Source of the DNA: Rhizobium sp. SEMIA4064 | Lineage (GTDB): Bacteria; Pseudomonadota; Alphaproteobacteria; Rhizobiales; Rhizobiaceae | Assembly (NCBI RefSeq): GCF_003025035.1 | Contig: NZ_PYJN01000022.1 | Span: 248,001-312,000 of the forward strand | DNA: 64,000 bases | Direction: 5' to 3' | Part shown: positions 53,363 to 62,646 of the stretch, piece after piece | How the letters are laid out: each line of letters begins with the position of its first letter | How positions within the stretch are numbered: the stretch's first letter is position 1 | Translations under genes and position numbers: made by a program | Notes under the pieces: model-generated | What the model was told of the DNA's origin: nothing | Databases searched by the model: none | Seen by the model: the letters and a program-made list of their open reading frames with translations, nothing else

Positions 53363-54433
53363 CTAAAGAGCAAGCCCGCTTCCGCTGTCGAAAACGTAGA
53401 CCTGATCGGCATTGACGGTGACCTTCAGTTGTTCGCCATAACGAACCGGAGCCTCACCGTCGACGACGGCCGTAACCTGCTCGCCAGCCAGATCGAACAG
53501 CACATGCGTCTGTGCGCCCGTCGGCTCGACCAGCAAGGTCTGGCCGGTGAGCGGCGAGCCATTGCCCGTTAAGCTCAGATGTTCCGGCCGAAGGCCGATC
53601 TTCACGCTTTGCCCGGACTTCACCTTGCGTTCGCCAGCGATGCGCACCGGCGTGCTATCCCTCAGCCGCACTGCAGGGGTGCCATCGACGCCTTCAACCA
53701 CACCGTCGAGAAAATTCATCGCCGGCGAGCCGATGAAGCCGGCAACGAAGAGATTGGCCGGCTGGCGATAAAGTTGGATCGGCGTGCCCTGCTGCTCGAT
53801 CTTCCCCTGGTTCAGCACAACGATGCGGTCGGCAAGCGTCATCGCCTCGATCTGATCGTGGGTGACGTAGATCGAAGTGGTCTGCACCTTCTGATGCAGC
53901 GCCTTGATCTCCGAGCGCATCTGCACGCGCAGCTTCGCATCGAGATTGGAGAGCGGCTCATCGAACAGGAAGACGGCAGGGTTGCGCACCACGGCGCGGC
54001 CCATGGCGACGCGCTGGCGCTGGCCGCCCGAAAGCTGCGCCGGCTTGCGGTCGAGCAACTTTGTCAGGTCCAGCATGCGCGCGGCCTCGTTGACCCGCTG
54101 CTCGATCACCGGCTTGGCCTCGCCTGAGAGCTTCAGGTTGAAGCCCATGTTCTCGGCGACCGTCATATGCGGATAAAGCGCGTAGGACTGGAAGACCATG
54201 GCGATGTTGCGCTCGCGCGGCGTCATGGCATTGACCACCTGCCCACCGATCGACACGTCGCCATCGGTGATTTCCTCAAGCCCGGCGATCATTCGCAGCA
54301 GCGTGGACTTGCCGCAGCCGGAGGGGCCGACGAGCGCGATGAACTCGCCGTCTTCGATCGCCAGCGAGATATCGTGAATGACGGTCAGCGCCCCATAGGC
54401 CTTGTGGATGTTGTGCAGTTCGACGGATGCCAT
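53363..54433 (-). CDS. ABC sugar importer ATPase (UgpC/MalK-like)
   Basis: A 356-residue ATPase; ATG 54433 follows GGAG, and an in-frame TTG five codons upstream is rejected. Walker A GPSGCGKST, Q-loop VFQSYALYPHMT, signature LSGGQRQR, Walker B FLFDEPLSNLD, and switch His in YVTHDQIEA. The C-terminal regulatory TOBE/OB domain (about 240-356) is typical for MalK-type, CUT1 family. It energises the importer whose permeases and binding protein lie upstream in the same operon. Confidence 0.95.
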   Translation of the reverse strand: MASVELHNIHKAYGALTVIHDISLAIEDGEFIALVGPSGCGKSTLLRMIAGLEEITDGDVSIGGQVVNAMTPRERNIAMVFQSYALYPHMTVAENMGFNLKLSGEAKPVIEQRVNEAARMLDLTKLLDRKPAQLSGGQRQRVAMGRAVVRNPAVFLFDEPLSNLDAKLRVQMRSEIKALHQKVQTTSIYVTHDQIEAMTLADRIVVLNQGKIEQQGTPIQLYRQPANLFVAGFIGSPAMNFLDGVVEGVDGTPAVRLRDSTPVRIAGERKVKSGQSVKIGLRPEHLSLTGNGSPLTGQTLLVEPTGAQTHVLFDLAGEQVTAVVDGEAPVRYGEQLKVTVNADQVYVFDSGSGLAL

Positions 54434-54454
54434 TTGTTTGTGCTCCAATAAGGC

Positions 54455-55303
54455 TCAGGATTTCACGGCGCCGGCGGTAAGGCCGGCAATGATGTGCTTC
54501 TGCGCCAGGAAGAAGACGATGACGGTGGGCAGGATGGTCAGCGTGATGAAGGCAAGCACCAGCTCCCATTCCGTGCCGAATTCGCCGCTATAGACCATCA
54601 TGCCGAGCGGCCAGGGATAGATCGAATCCGAATTCAGCATGATCAGCGGCAGGATGTAGCTGTTCCAACTGCCGACGAAGGAAATGATGCTGACGGTCGC
54701 GATGATCGGCCGCGAGAGCGGCAGCGAGATATGCCAGAAAAAGCGGATATAGCCGCAACCATCGACAAATGCTGCCTGGAACAATTCTTCCGGAAGGTTT
54801 CTAAAATAGTTCCGGAAGAGCAGGATGCTCATACCAAGGCCGAAAGCCACCTGCGGCAACACCACGCCCCAATAGGTATTGAGCAGGCCAAGATCGCGGA
54901 TGCGGATGAAGAGCGGCAGGATGGCGGTGGCCGCCGGAAACATCAGCCCGATGAGGAAATAGTTCAGCAGGAAGTTCGAGCCGAAGAACTTCACATGCGC
55001 GAAGGCGAAGGCGGCCATCGCCGAGACCGACAGCGTCAGGAACACGGTCAGCACAGCGATGATCAGCGAATTCATCATCTGCCGCCAGTAGCGGTCGCCA
55101 AACAGGATGCCGGTATAATTCTCGAAATGCCACTCGGCCGGCAGGCCGAAAGGATTGGTGCGGAGATCGCCGAGCGTCTTGAAGCCGCCGAGCGCGGTCG
55201 TCAAAAGCGGGATCAAAACGATGGCGGCGATGATGGTCAGCGACACATAGAGATAGATCTTCGTGCCGGTGGTCATGCGAACGGATGAGGCCATATCAGT
55301 CAT
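54455..55303 (-). CDS. ABC sugar importer permease (MalG-like)
   Basis: A 282-residue inner-membrane protein with six hydrophobic segments. The EAA-type loop is near FRNLPEELFQAAFVDGCGYI, RFFWHISLPLSRPI. It belongs to the CUT1 family. It overlaps the upstream permease gene by 8 bp, so translation is coupled. Confidence 0.93.
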   Translation of the reverse strand: MTDMASSVRMTTGTKIYLYVSLTIIAAIVLIPLLTTALGGFKTLGDLRTNPFGLPAEWHFENYTGILFGDRYWRQMMNSLIIAVLTVFLTLSVSAMAAFAFAHVKFFGSNFLLNYFLIGLMFPAATAILPLFIRIRDLGLLNTYWGVVLPQVAFGLGMSILLFRNYFRNLPEELFQAAFVDGCGYIRFFWHISLPLSRPIIATVSIISFVGSWNSYILPLIMLNSDSIYPWPLGMMVYSGEFGTEWELVLAFITLTILPTVIVFFLAQKHIIAGLTAGAVKS

Positions 55304-56234
55304 TGCGCATAAATATCCGTTTGTAGCCGAAGGCGAGGGTGACGCAGATCACGAACAGCACGACGCCGACAGCGCTGCCGAGGCCGACCTGCATGCGCGT
55401 GACGCCGAAATTGTAGAGGAAGGTCACCATCGTCTGCGTCGAGTTGAACGGGCCGCCGCCGGTGAGCGGCATGATCATGTCGAAAAGCTGCAGCGATCCC
55501 ACCACCGCGAAGAAGACGGAAAGGCGCAGCGTCGAGCCGAGCAACGGCAGCGTCACGTAGCGGAACTTCTGCCAGCCGGTGGCGCCATCAATCTCGGCCG
55601 CCTCCAGCACGCTCTTGTCGAGCGACTGCATGCCGGCGATGAACAGCATCATGTGAAAGCCGAAATATTTCCACACGATCACGCCAAGCACGGCATACAT
55701 CGCCAGATTCTTGTCGGCGAGCACGTAGGGCGTCGGGGTGCCGAGGAAATGCGCGATCGCGGCGAACAGGCCGTAGTCGCCGTCATAAACGAAGCGCCAG
55801 ATCAGGCCGGCGGCCACTTCGGCCAGCACATAGGGAAGGAAGAAAATCAGTCGGAAGAGCACGACGCCGCGAATACGATGCGCCAGCATCGTCGCCAGCC
55901 AGATGGCGAGCGGCACCTGGATGGCGATCGAAACCAGAATGATCAGTGCATTGTTCTTCAGCGACGTCAGGAAGGCGTCGTTCTTGAAGAGAACCTGGAA
56001 ATTGCGCAGGCCCACGAACTCGGTCGGTGGGCCATAGCCGTTCCAGCGATAAAGGCTGTACCAGGCCGCTTCCCCCATCGGCAGGATGACGAAGATGGTG
56101 AAGAGCAGCAGCGCCGGCGGCAGGAACAGTAGAATGACGGGCAGACGGCCGCGCGCGGCGGGCGATTTTCGCTTCGCTGTGGGCCTCGCTCTTGCGATGG
56201 AAGGCATGGCGGTCGTGGCGCTGACATCGGTCAT
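55296..56234 (-). CDS. ABC sugar importer permease (MalF-like)
   Basis: A 312-residue permease; ATG 56234 (MTDVSATTAM) is chosen over an upstream TTG (56282) that lies inside the terminator hairpin. Six or more hydrophobic segments, with the EAA loop near LDKSVLEAAEIDGATGWQKF, RYVTLPLLGSTL. It forms the translocation channel with the MalG-like protein. The start region follows an internal terminator (56263-56300), which likely keeps permease levels below those of the binding protein. Confidence 0.92.
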   Translation of the reverse strand: MTDVSATTAMPSIARARPTAKRKSPAARGRLPVILLFLPPALLLFTIFVILPMGEAAWYSLYRWNGYGPPTEFVGLRNFQVLFKNDAFLTSLKNNALIILVSIAIQVPLAIWLATMLAHRIRGVVLFRLIFFLPYVLAEVAAGLIWRFVYDGDYGLFAAIAHFLGTPTPYVLADKNLAMYAVLGVIVWKYFGFHMMLFIAGMQSLDKSVLEAAEIDGATGWQKFRYVTLPLLGSTLRLSVFFAVVGSLQLFDMIMPLTGGGPFNSTQTMVTFLYNFGVTRMQVGLGSAVGVVLFVICVTLAFGYKRIFMRND

Positions 56235-56262
56235 GGGCGGTCTCGACGATTGTAATTCAAAG

Positions 56263-56300
56263 AAAAACCGGCGCCGGCGCAAGGGAGAGGCCGGCGCCGG
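56263..56300 (-). terminator. Intra-operon terminator between binding-protein and permease genes
   Basis: On the minus strand, CCGGCGCCGG (56300-56291) pairs with CCGGCGCCGG (56277-56268), followed by five T (56267-56263). It begins seven bases after the binding-protein stop codon. Each arm is itself a palindrome, so alternative folds exist. It is a strong candidate for partial termination that makes the binding protein more abundant than the permeases. Confidence 0.8.
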
Positions 56301-56306
56301 ATGGCG

Positions 56307-57608
56307 CTAGAGCTGGTCCTGTTCGAATGAGTCCTGAACCTGCTGCGCTCCATCCTTTGGCGAAATCTGGCCGGAGACGATACCAACAGCCACATCGTTG
56401 ACGACGCGGCCGACCGAGGGGCCGAGATCCTGGTCAAAGAAGTTCTGGTGCCAGGTCGAATGCGCCAACTGGTCGGCGGCTTCGTGCATCAGCGGACCCT
56501 TGACACCATCTTCGGCGCCGACAGCGACCGGGACGATCATGCCGGCCTGCGCCAAGGTACGCTCGTTCTCGGCATTGGTCAGATAGGCAAGGAAATCGAG
56601 TGCTTCCGGTGGGGCCTTCTTGGTGACGGCCCAGCCGTTCAAGCCACCGAGCGTATCGGTCGGAAGGCCGGCGCCACCGGTCACGGCCGGGAAGGCGAAG
56701 CGGCCGATATTGTCATCCGCCAGGCCCTTAGCGTCGCCGGCATTGGTGCGCTGGTTGGCAACCGTATTTTCGAAGCCGAGGATCATCGCAGCCTTGCCGT
56801 CACCAAAGACGCCAAGCGCCTGCGGCCAGGTGATGCCGAGATAACCGGGCTGGAAGGGTTCGAGCTTTCCGAGTTCGGCAAGCTGCTCGCCCGCCTTGAT
56901 GATCGCCGGATCGTTGAAACCGTTGCCCTTACCGTTCTTGGCATCGTTGAAGACCTGCTGACCGCCGTCGCGCATCACCAGATAGCTCCAGTAGAAGTGG
57001 ATCGGCCACTTCTCACCGCCGCCGCCGGCGATCGGCGCAATGCCGGCAGCCTTGAGCTTCTTGACCGCGGCCAGATAATCGTCCCAGGTCTTGATGGCGC
57101 TAGCATCGACGCCGGCCTTGGCGAACAAGGCCTTATTGTAGAAGAAGGAAACCGTGCCGAGCTTATAGGGCACGGCGCTGATCTTGTTGTCGAACGTCAG
57201 GCCTTTCACCGCCGCGGGATTATAGCTCTTCACCCAGGCGCCATCCTTGGCATTCATCGCCGCAGTCAGGTCCATCAGCGTGCCCGTCGCCTGCTGCTGC
57301 TTCAGCACGCCACCGCCCCAGCTAAAGAAGAAATCGGGCGCGTCCTTCGATTGCAGCAGTGTCGGCAGCTTGGCCTTGAAGGCCTCATTGGCCAGGAACT
57401 GCATCTCGATCTTCGTACCGGGATGCTTGGCCTCATACTGATCCGCGATCTTGCGCCAAACGGCGACATAATTCGGATCGGTTTCCAGATGCAGCCATTT
57501 GACGACCGTGTCGGCGGCAGCGCTCGACACACCTGCGAGAATCGTCAGCCCGGTGGTTGCAGCAATAGCGGCGATGCGAAGGGCCTTGGCCCCACGTAGA
57601 TGGATCAT
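56307..57608 (-). CDS. ABC sugar importer substrate-binding protein (family 1)
   Basis: A 433-residue periplasmic solute-binding protein with a signal peptide (RIAAIAATTGLTILAGVSSAAA, cleaved before DTVVKW; split by me as ALRIAAIAATTGLTILAG). The mature protein has the type-I sugar-binder features (LHLETDPNYVAVWRKIADQY, APDFFFSWGGGVLKQQQATG). It binds an oligosaccharide or other glycoside for the importer. First gene of the minus-strand operon, with a GGGAGGAG site. The sugar cannot be named from the sequence; family and neighbours (ThuA/ThuB-like) point to a disaccharide-like glycoside. Confidence 0.92.
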   Translation of the reverse strand: MIHLRGAKALRIAAIAATTGLTILAGVSSAAADTVVKWLHLETDPNYVAVWRKIADQYEAKHPGTKIEMQFLANEAFKAKLPTLLQSKDAPDFFFSWGGGVLKQQQATGTLMDLTAAMNAKDGAWVKSYNPAAVKGLTFDNKISAVPYKLGTVSFFYNKALFAKAGVDASAIKTWDDYLAAVKKLKAAGIAPIAGGGGEKWPIHFYWSYLVMRDGGQQVFNDAKNGKGNGFNDPAIIKAGEQLAELGKLEPFQPGYLGITWPQALGVFGDGKAAMILGFENTVANQRTNAGDAKGLADDNIGRFAFPAVTGGAGLPTDTLGGLNGWAVTKKAPPEALDFLAYLTNAENERTLAQAGMIVPVAVGAEDGVKGPLMHEAADQLAHSTWHQNFFDQDLGPSVGRVVNDVAVGIVSGQISPKDGAQQVQDSFEQDQL

Positions 57609-57671
57609 GATTTTCTCCTCCCAAGGGAACCAAGAGCCTCAAATATTTTTTCCCTTATGCGGAATAATTCA

Positions 57672-57694
57672 ACGGAGCTTTGCTGAAATGTCAA
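57672..57694 (-). promoter_or_regulatory. Promoter of the sugar importer operon
   Basis: On the minus strand TTGACA (57694-57689), a 17-18-bp spacer and an AT-rich -10 (about TGAATTAT) lie about 60-80 bp before the binding-protein start. The ROK gene has its own promoter facing away about 40 bp further on. Confidence 0.5.
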
Positions 57695-57734
57695 CCACCA
57701 TCGTTAAATTTTGGCAGATTACCCGCAAAACGGC

Positions 57735-57764
57735 TTGACATTGGGCGATGACCATAGGTTATTT
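57735..57764 (+). promoter_or_regulatory. Promoter of the ROK regulator gene
   Basis: TTGACA (57735-57740), 17-18-bp spacer and GTTATT/TTATTT (57758-57764). Transcription would start near 57771, which rules out the ATG at 57748 and supports ATG 57829. Confidence 0.5.
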
Positions 57765-57828
57765 AATTCGCATTCCGTTAAAAATATCAGGCCGCAGCCG
57801 AGCGGGTCCATCATTCGGCACCATTCTC

Positions 57829-59031
57829 ATGAAAACAGCAGATCCCGAGCTTATGCGGGCGATAAACCGCTTCAATGTGCTGGACACGATCCGGCGGGCG
57901 GGCTCCATCGCACGTATCGAAATCAGCGACCGCACCCAGCTTTCGACCACGACAGTCTCGGCGATCACCGCATCGTTGCTGGATGATGGGCTGATCCTGG
58001 CGCGCACCGAAGGCGACCTGCGCGAGGCCGCCGCCCGAGGCCGGCCCCGCGTCATGCTGGAGCTCAATCCGGACGCCGCGCGCGTCGTCGGCGCGAAAAT
58101 CGCCGCCAACCGCATGGTCTTCGTCGTCACCGACTTTCGCGGCGAAGTTCTGTCAACGCTGACGCTGGCGCTCCGCGTCGACCGGCAGCCGATCGGCGTC
58201 ATCGCCGATCTCATTGAGGATGGCGTGCGCCGCTGCGTCGTCGATGCCAACCTGGCTCTGGACGAGATCGATTCCGTCTGCCTCGGCCTGCCCGGCGTCG
58301 TCGAACACCGTACCGGCCATGTCCGCACCAGCCCGATCTTCCGCGAAACCGGCGTCGATTTCGCCAAGGAAATGTCCGAGCGGCTGGGCGTGACCACCAT
58401 TGTCGAAAGCGATGCGCATGCCATCACGCTGGCGCATCACTGGTTCGGCAAGGCGAGAGACCTGGACGACATGGTGCTCGTGTCGTTGGAACAGACGCTG
58501 GGGCTTGGCGTTCTGCATGGCGGCCAGCTCTTTCGCGGCGCCGGCGGCCTCAGCCACAATCTCGGTGATCTCGTGCTCGGCATGGGGCCACAGGGCATTA
58601 TCCGATTGGCAAGCCTTGCCGGCGAAAGTGCCATTCTCGGCGATCAGCCGAGCGGCCGTTTTGCCGAAGCTATCCGCCTCGGTCGCGGCATGGCCCATGC
58701 CAAGACACTGATCGACGCCGAAGACAACGCGCTGATCAATGCAGCAATCCGCGCCGGCGAAGCCTGCGGCATGGCGCTCGCCAATATCGTCACGCTGTTT
58801 GCTCCGCCGCGCGTCATTCTGGTCGGTTCGAGCCTGGCGCTCGGCCAGCCCTTTCTCGACAGCCTGCGGGAGGCCTATTCGCTGGCGATCCCGCCATCGA
58901 TCAAAGGCGTGACCGAACTCGTTTTCGACCAGTCGACCGACGAGACCTGGGCGCAGGGCGCCGCGGTCGTGGCGCTGCGCGAACTCTACGAATCGCCCTG
59001 GGGAACGACGGGACCGGCACCGGCCCTCTGA
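57829..59031 (+). CDS. ROK-family transcriptional regulator
   Basis: A 400-residue regulator starting at ATG 57829. N-terminal winged HTH (INRFNVLDTIRRAGSIARIE, ISDRTQLSTTTVSAITASLL), then a ROK sugar-binding domain (about 85-395). The zinc motif of the family (C-x-C-G-x2-G-C) is absent; the corresponding stretch is SHNLGDLVLGMGPQGIIRLA. It therefore cannot bind the structural zinc of NagC/Mlc. It is divergent from the importer operon and upstream of the dehydrogenase and ThuA-like genes, and probably regulates both directions in response to the imported sugar. Confidence 0.88.
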   Translation: MKTADPELMRAINRFNVLDTIRRAGSIARIEISDRTQLSTTTVSAITASLLDDGLILARTEGDLREAAARGRPRVMLELNPDAARVVGAKIAANRMVFVVTDFRGEVLSTLTLALRVDRQPIGVIADLIEDGVRRCVVDANLALDEIDSVCLGLPGVVEHRTGHVRTSPIFRETGVDFAKEMSERLGVTTIVESDAHAITLAHHWFGKARDLDDMVLVSLEQTLGLGVLHGGQLFRGAGGLSHNLGDLVLGMGPQGIIRLASLAGESAILGDQPSGRFAEAIRLGRGMAHAKTLIDAEDNALINAAIRAGEACGMALANIVTLFAPPRVILVGSSLALGQPFLDSLREAYSLAIPPSIKGVTELVFDQSTDETWAQGAAVVALRELYESPWGTTGPAPAL

Positions 59032-59036
59032 TCCCC

Positions 59037-59085
59037 AAAGCAATTCCAGGAAAAGTGCGCAAGCGGTTTTCCGTCCGGAATTGCA
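59037..59085 (+). repeat. Rhizobial CAATTCC-type intergenic repeat, copy 3
   Basis: AAAGCAATTCCAGGAAAAGT, then GCGGTTTTCCGTCCGGAATT. Directly followed by the 15-bp stem at 59100. Confidence 0.85.
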
Positions 59086-59099
59086 TCGAAACAATAGGA

Positions 59100-59140
59100 T
59101 GGAGCGGTTCAGCGAATCCGTGAAACGCTGAACCGCTCCA
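59100..59140. repeat. 15-bp perfect hairpin in the ROK-dehydrogenase gap
   Basis: TGGAGCGGTTCAGCG (59100-59114) pairs perfectly with CGCTGAACCGCTCCA (59126-59140) around an 11-nt loop. No T-run follows. With the CAATTCC-type repeat it makes a composite element seen in rhizobial intergenic DNA; it may also limit read-through from the ROK gene. Confidence 0.75.
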
Positions 59141-59174
59141 GGACAGCCAAAGACAATTCATCTGGAGGAAACCT

Positions 59175-60275
59175 ATGAACAAGGTCGGCATCGGCATTAT
59201 CGGCTGCGGAAACATTTCCGGCGCCTATCTCACCGCCATGAAATCCTTTCCCATTCTCGACATCAAAGGTGTGGCCGACCTCAATCGCGAGCTCGCCGAG
59301 GCAAAAGCTGCCGAATTCGGCCTGAAGGCAGTCGATATTGCGGTCTTGCTCGCCGATCCCTCGATCGAGATCATCGTCAACCTCACGATCCCGAAGGCGC
59401 ACGTCGCCGTTGGTCTGCAGGCGCTGGACGCCGGCAAACATACCTATTCGGAAAAGCCACTCGGCATCAATTTCGCCGAAGGCAAAAAGCTTGCTGATGC
59501 AGCGGCCGCCAAGGGCCTGCGCATCGGCGCAGCCCCCGATACCTTCCTCGGCGGCGGCCACCAGACGGCGCGTGCCATCATCGACGAAGGTGCCATCGGC
59601 ATCCCGGTCGGCGGCACCGCCACCTTCATGTGCCCTGGCCACGAACGCTGGCATCCGAATCCGGCTTTCTATTATGAAGTCGGCGGTGGCCCGATGCTCG
59701 ATATGGGTCCCTATTACATCACGGATCTCGTCAACCTGCTTGGCCCCATCTCCCAGGTCGCCGGCTTTGCCGTCACGCCGCGCAAGGAGCGCATCATCAC
59801 TAGCGAGCCGCGCAACGGCGAGCACATCCCCGTGCATGTGCCGACGCATGTCGCCGGCGTCATGGCGTTTGCCAATGGCGCGGTCGTCCAGATCGGCATG
59901 AGCTTCGATGTCGCCGGCCACAAGCATGTACCGCTCGAAGTCTACGGTACCGAAGGCACGCTGATCGTGCCCGATCCGAACCGTTTCGGCGGCCCGGTGG
60001 AGTTCCTGAAGAAGGGCGGCGAATTTGCCGAATGTGAGATCACAGCGCCCTATGCCGATGGCAACTACCGCTCGCTCGGCGTTGCCGACATGGCGCATGC
60101 CATCCGCTCGAACCGTCCGCATCGCGCCAATGGCAGCCTCGCGCTGCATGTGCTCGAAGTTATGGAAGCCTTCCAGACGGCCTCCGACAGCGGGCGCACG
60201 GTCACCATCACGACGCAAACGGAGCGTCCGGCCGCTCTGTCCGACTCCCTGGTGGATGGACAGATCGGCCGCTAA
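59175..60275 (+). CDS. Gfo/Idh/MocA-family dehydrogenase (ThuB-like)
   Basis: A 366-residue NAD(P)-dependent oxidoreductase; ATG 59175 follows GGAGG. Rossmann motif VGIGIIGCGNISGAYL, the conserved EKPLG loop (YSEKPLGINFAEGK), and a C-terminal domain with GGGPMLDMGPYYITDLVNLL, the family's catalytic Asp/His region. It likely oxidises a sugar or disaccharide at C3, as ThuB does with trehalose or sucrose. It is co-directional with a ThuA-like gene 24 bp downstream. The window lacks the canonical thuEFGK order, so this is a paralogous system. Confidence 0.88.
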   Translation: MNKVGIGIIGCGNISGAYLTAMKSFPILDIKGVADLNRELAEAKAAEFGLKAVDIAVLLADPSIEIIVNLTIPKAHVAVGLQALDAGKHTYSEKPLGINFAEGKKLADAAAAKGLRIGAAPDTFLGGGHQTARAIIDEGAIGIPVGGTATFMCPGHERWHPNPAFYYEVGGGPMLDMGPYYITDLVNLLGPISQVAGFAVTPRKERIITSEPRNGEHIPVHVPTHVAGVMAFANGAVVQIGMSFDVAGHKHVPLEVYGTEGTLIVPDPNRFGGPVEFLKKGGEFAECEITAPYADGNYRSLGVADMAHAIRSNRPHRANGSLALHVLEVMEAFQTASDSGRTVTITTQTERPAALSDSLVDGQIGR

Positions 60276-60299
60276 TCGCACAATTTCAGGAGGATTATC

Positions 60300-60941
<642 letters not shown>

Positions 60942-60969
60942 GGGCGCCTGCCCCTTCGGAGCAAGCATT

Positions 60970-61017
60970 GCCCCTAACCCTAGCCCTCTCCCCGTTTTGA
61001 CGGGGAGAGGGGACGAC
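60970..61017. repeat. GC-rich palindromic intergenic repeat, copy 6
   Basis: CCCCTAACCCTAGCCCTCTC, then CCCCGTTTTGACGGGG and GAGAGGGGACGAC. It separates the ThuA-like gene from the zinc transporter gene. Confidence 0.85.
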
Positions 61018-61122
61018 CTCTGTATCCATCTCATCTTGCCACCCGGACCCGAACTGATAAAATGCTGCCAGCACGCCGCAAATACCTGTGCTGCTTGCGC
61101 TTTTTGCTGTCATGGGGGATGG

Positions 61123-62160
61123 ATGGGTCAAGGCGAAGTATCGAAGACCTCGACAGTCAGTTACGGCACAGAACCGGGTTTGCGTTTCGCCTCCCAGCTC
61201 GACGGACATGGCGGCTGCAAGCAGCTCTGCATGGACGAGGTCAGCACCTGGAAACACGGAGAGGGCGTGACCTGGCTGCATCTCGAGCGCGACCACCCCG
61301 CCGCAGCCGACTGGGTTACACACAAAAGCGGCTTCGACCCCTTCGTCATCGAAGCCCTGCTCGAAGAAGATTCCCGCCCTCGCGTCGAACCGGTGGGCGA
61401 CGGGCTGTTGATCATCCTGCGCGGCGTCTGCGCCACGTCGCCGGATGGCGCGACGCAGAAACCCGACGATATCGACCTTGTGCCCATACATCTCTGGGTC
61501 GATGGCGAGCGCATCGTTTCGCTCCGCGACAGCGGCCATTACATCACGGCGCTCCGCGATATCCGTCTGTCGCTGGAGAAGAAAAAGGGACCGCAGCGCA
61601 CCGGCGACCTCCTCGCCCTCATCGGCGACAAGTTGGTGCGCGACCTCGAACCCGTGCTCGACGCCATGGACGAAGAGGTGGACGAACTCGACGAACTGAT
61701 CTTCCACGGCGAAGCCGGCCAGGTGCGCGAACGTCTGAAGCTGCTACGCCGGCGGGCCGTACAGCTTCGCCGTTATCTCGCCCCGCAGCGCGACGCGCTG
61801 AACCGCATCGAGCACGACGATGCGCCCTGGCTTGCCGAGCGGGATAAGCTGCGCATGCGCGAAGTCATCGACAAGCTGATGCGCTATATCGAATATCTCG
61901 ACGCCATCCGCGACCGTACCAGCATCCTGCACGACGACTTGTCGACCGTCATCAGCGAACGCATCGCCCGCAACTCCAACCGCCTCGCCGCCCTCGCCGC
62001 CCTGCTTTTACCGCCAAGCGTCGTGGCCGGTCTCTTCGGCATGAATGTCGGCGGCATTCCCGGCGTCAACGACACCTGGGCCTTCGTCATCATCGTCGTC
62101 TTCGTCACGGTAAGCTCGATTGCGACCCTCTGGGTGCTGAAGCGCATCAACTGGCTTTAG
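61123..62160 (+). CDS. zntB: CorA/ZntB-family metal transporter
   Basis: A 345-residue protein; ATG 61123 follows GGGG. A large N-terminal cytoplasmic domain with long helices (RERLKLLRRRAVQLRRYLAP and following) is followed by two C-terminal membrane segments. The pore signature GMNVGG (LFGMNVGGIPG) is present between them, then a second TM and short end KRINWL. ZntB moves Zn(II); the sequence after GMN is of the ZntB kind (NVGGIPG) and not the CorA GMNF(E). Orientation of transport has been debated (efflux or import). Stand-alone gene. Confidence 0.9.
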   Translation: MGQGEVSKTSTVSYGTEPGLRFASQLDGHGGCKQLCMDEVSTWKHGEGVTWLHLERDHPAAADWVTHKSGFDPFVIEALLEEDSRPRVEPVGDGLLIILRGVCATSPDGATQKPDDIDLVPIHLWVDGERIVSLRDSGHYITALRDIRLSLEKKKGPQRTGDLLALIGDKLVRDLEPVLDAMDEEVDELDELIFHGEAGQVRERLKLLRRRAVQLRRYLAPQRDALNRIEHDDAPWLAERDKLRMREVIDKLMRYIEYLDAIRDRTSILHDDLSTVISERIARNSNRLAALAALLLPPSVVAGLFGMNVGGIPGVNDTWAFVIIVVFVTVSSIATLWVLKRINWL

Positions 62161-62213
62161 AGTACTCTGATACTGGTCAGCTTCAGGTTTCGGCCACGCT
62201 TCCCGCGAACTTT

Positions 62214-62396
62214 ATGGCTTTCGAATACACGATTAGCGATCCGGACCATTGGCACGACACCATCGAAGGACTACCGGAGGTAATCGCCAAGAACGGCTTC
62301 ATCGAAGTCATCGACCAGCCCGGTAAGGGCGTCGATCTCATTCCCGAAAAGGCCAGGCGCTATCTCGCCGAGGACAATCGCGACTTTTCCGCCTGA
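62214..62396 (+). pseudogene. Probable C-terminal remnant of an enolase-superfamily (MR/MLE) dehydratase
   Basis: A 60-residue frame reads FEYTISDPDHWHDTIEGLPE, then VIAKNGFIEVIDQPGKGVDL and IPEKARRYLAED. It looks like the last beta strands of mandelate-racemase/muconate-lactonising-family sugar-acid dehydratases (GFIxVxDxPGxGVDxxPExAxxYL). No N-terminal barrel, catalytic Lys or metal acids are present, and the upstream 53 bp are not in the same frame with a gene. It is judged a fragment of a lost gene by motif recognition only; it could also be a small conserved protein. Confidence 0.5.
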
Positions 62397-62576
62397 TTTT
62401 TCGACCTATTTATAGAGTGAAAGCCGGGCATACGTCACAAAATCGCCGCCTCGGCTTTTCGCAATCGGGGCGGATTTCAGGGCCATTCTCGATGCCGAGC
62501 AAGCGAGTATATTGCAGTTAAAAGCATGTGCCCCGATACGGTTTCGGCCGGAAATTGCAGCTAACCCAATTTTCGT

Positions 62577-62604
62577 TTGACATTCCTTTATCTTCATTTA
62601 TCGT
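62577..62604 (+). promoter_or_regulatory. Candidate promoter upstream of glpS
   Basis: TTGACA (62577-62582) with a 16-bp spacer and TATCGT (62599-62604). If used, the transcript has an untranslated leader of about 450 nt. Confidence 0.4.
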
Positions 62605-62611
62605 CATTCTA

Positions 62612-62646
62612 GTTTCGGTTTTCGCGTGAGGGGTGGAAATCGAAAC
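62612..62646. promoter_or_regulatory. Possible GlpR/DeoR-type operator
   Basis: GTTTCG (62612-62617) and CGAAAC (62641-62646) flank GTTTTCGCG; further TTTCGTTT occurs at 62571. Repeated TTTCG-type half-sites fit DeoR-family GlpR operators, and GlpR controls the glp operon in related rhizobia. This is inference from context. Confidence 0.35.
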
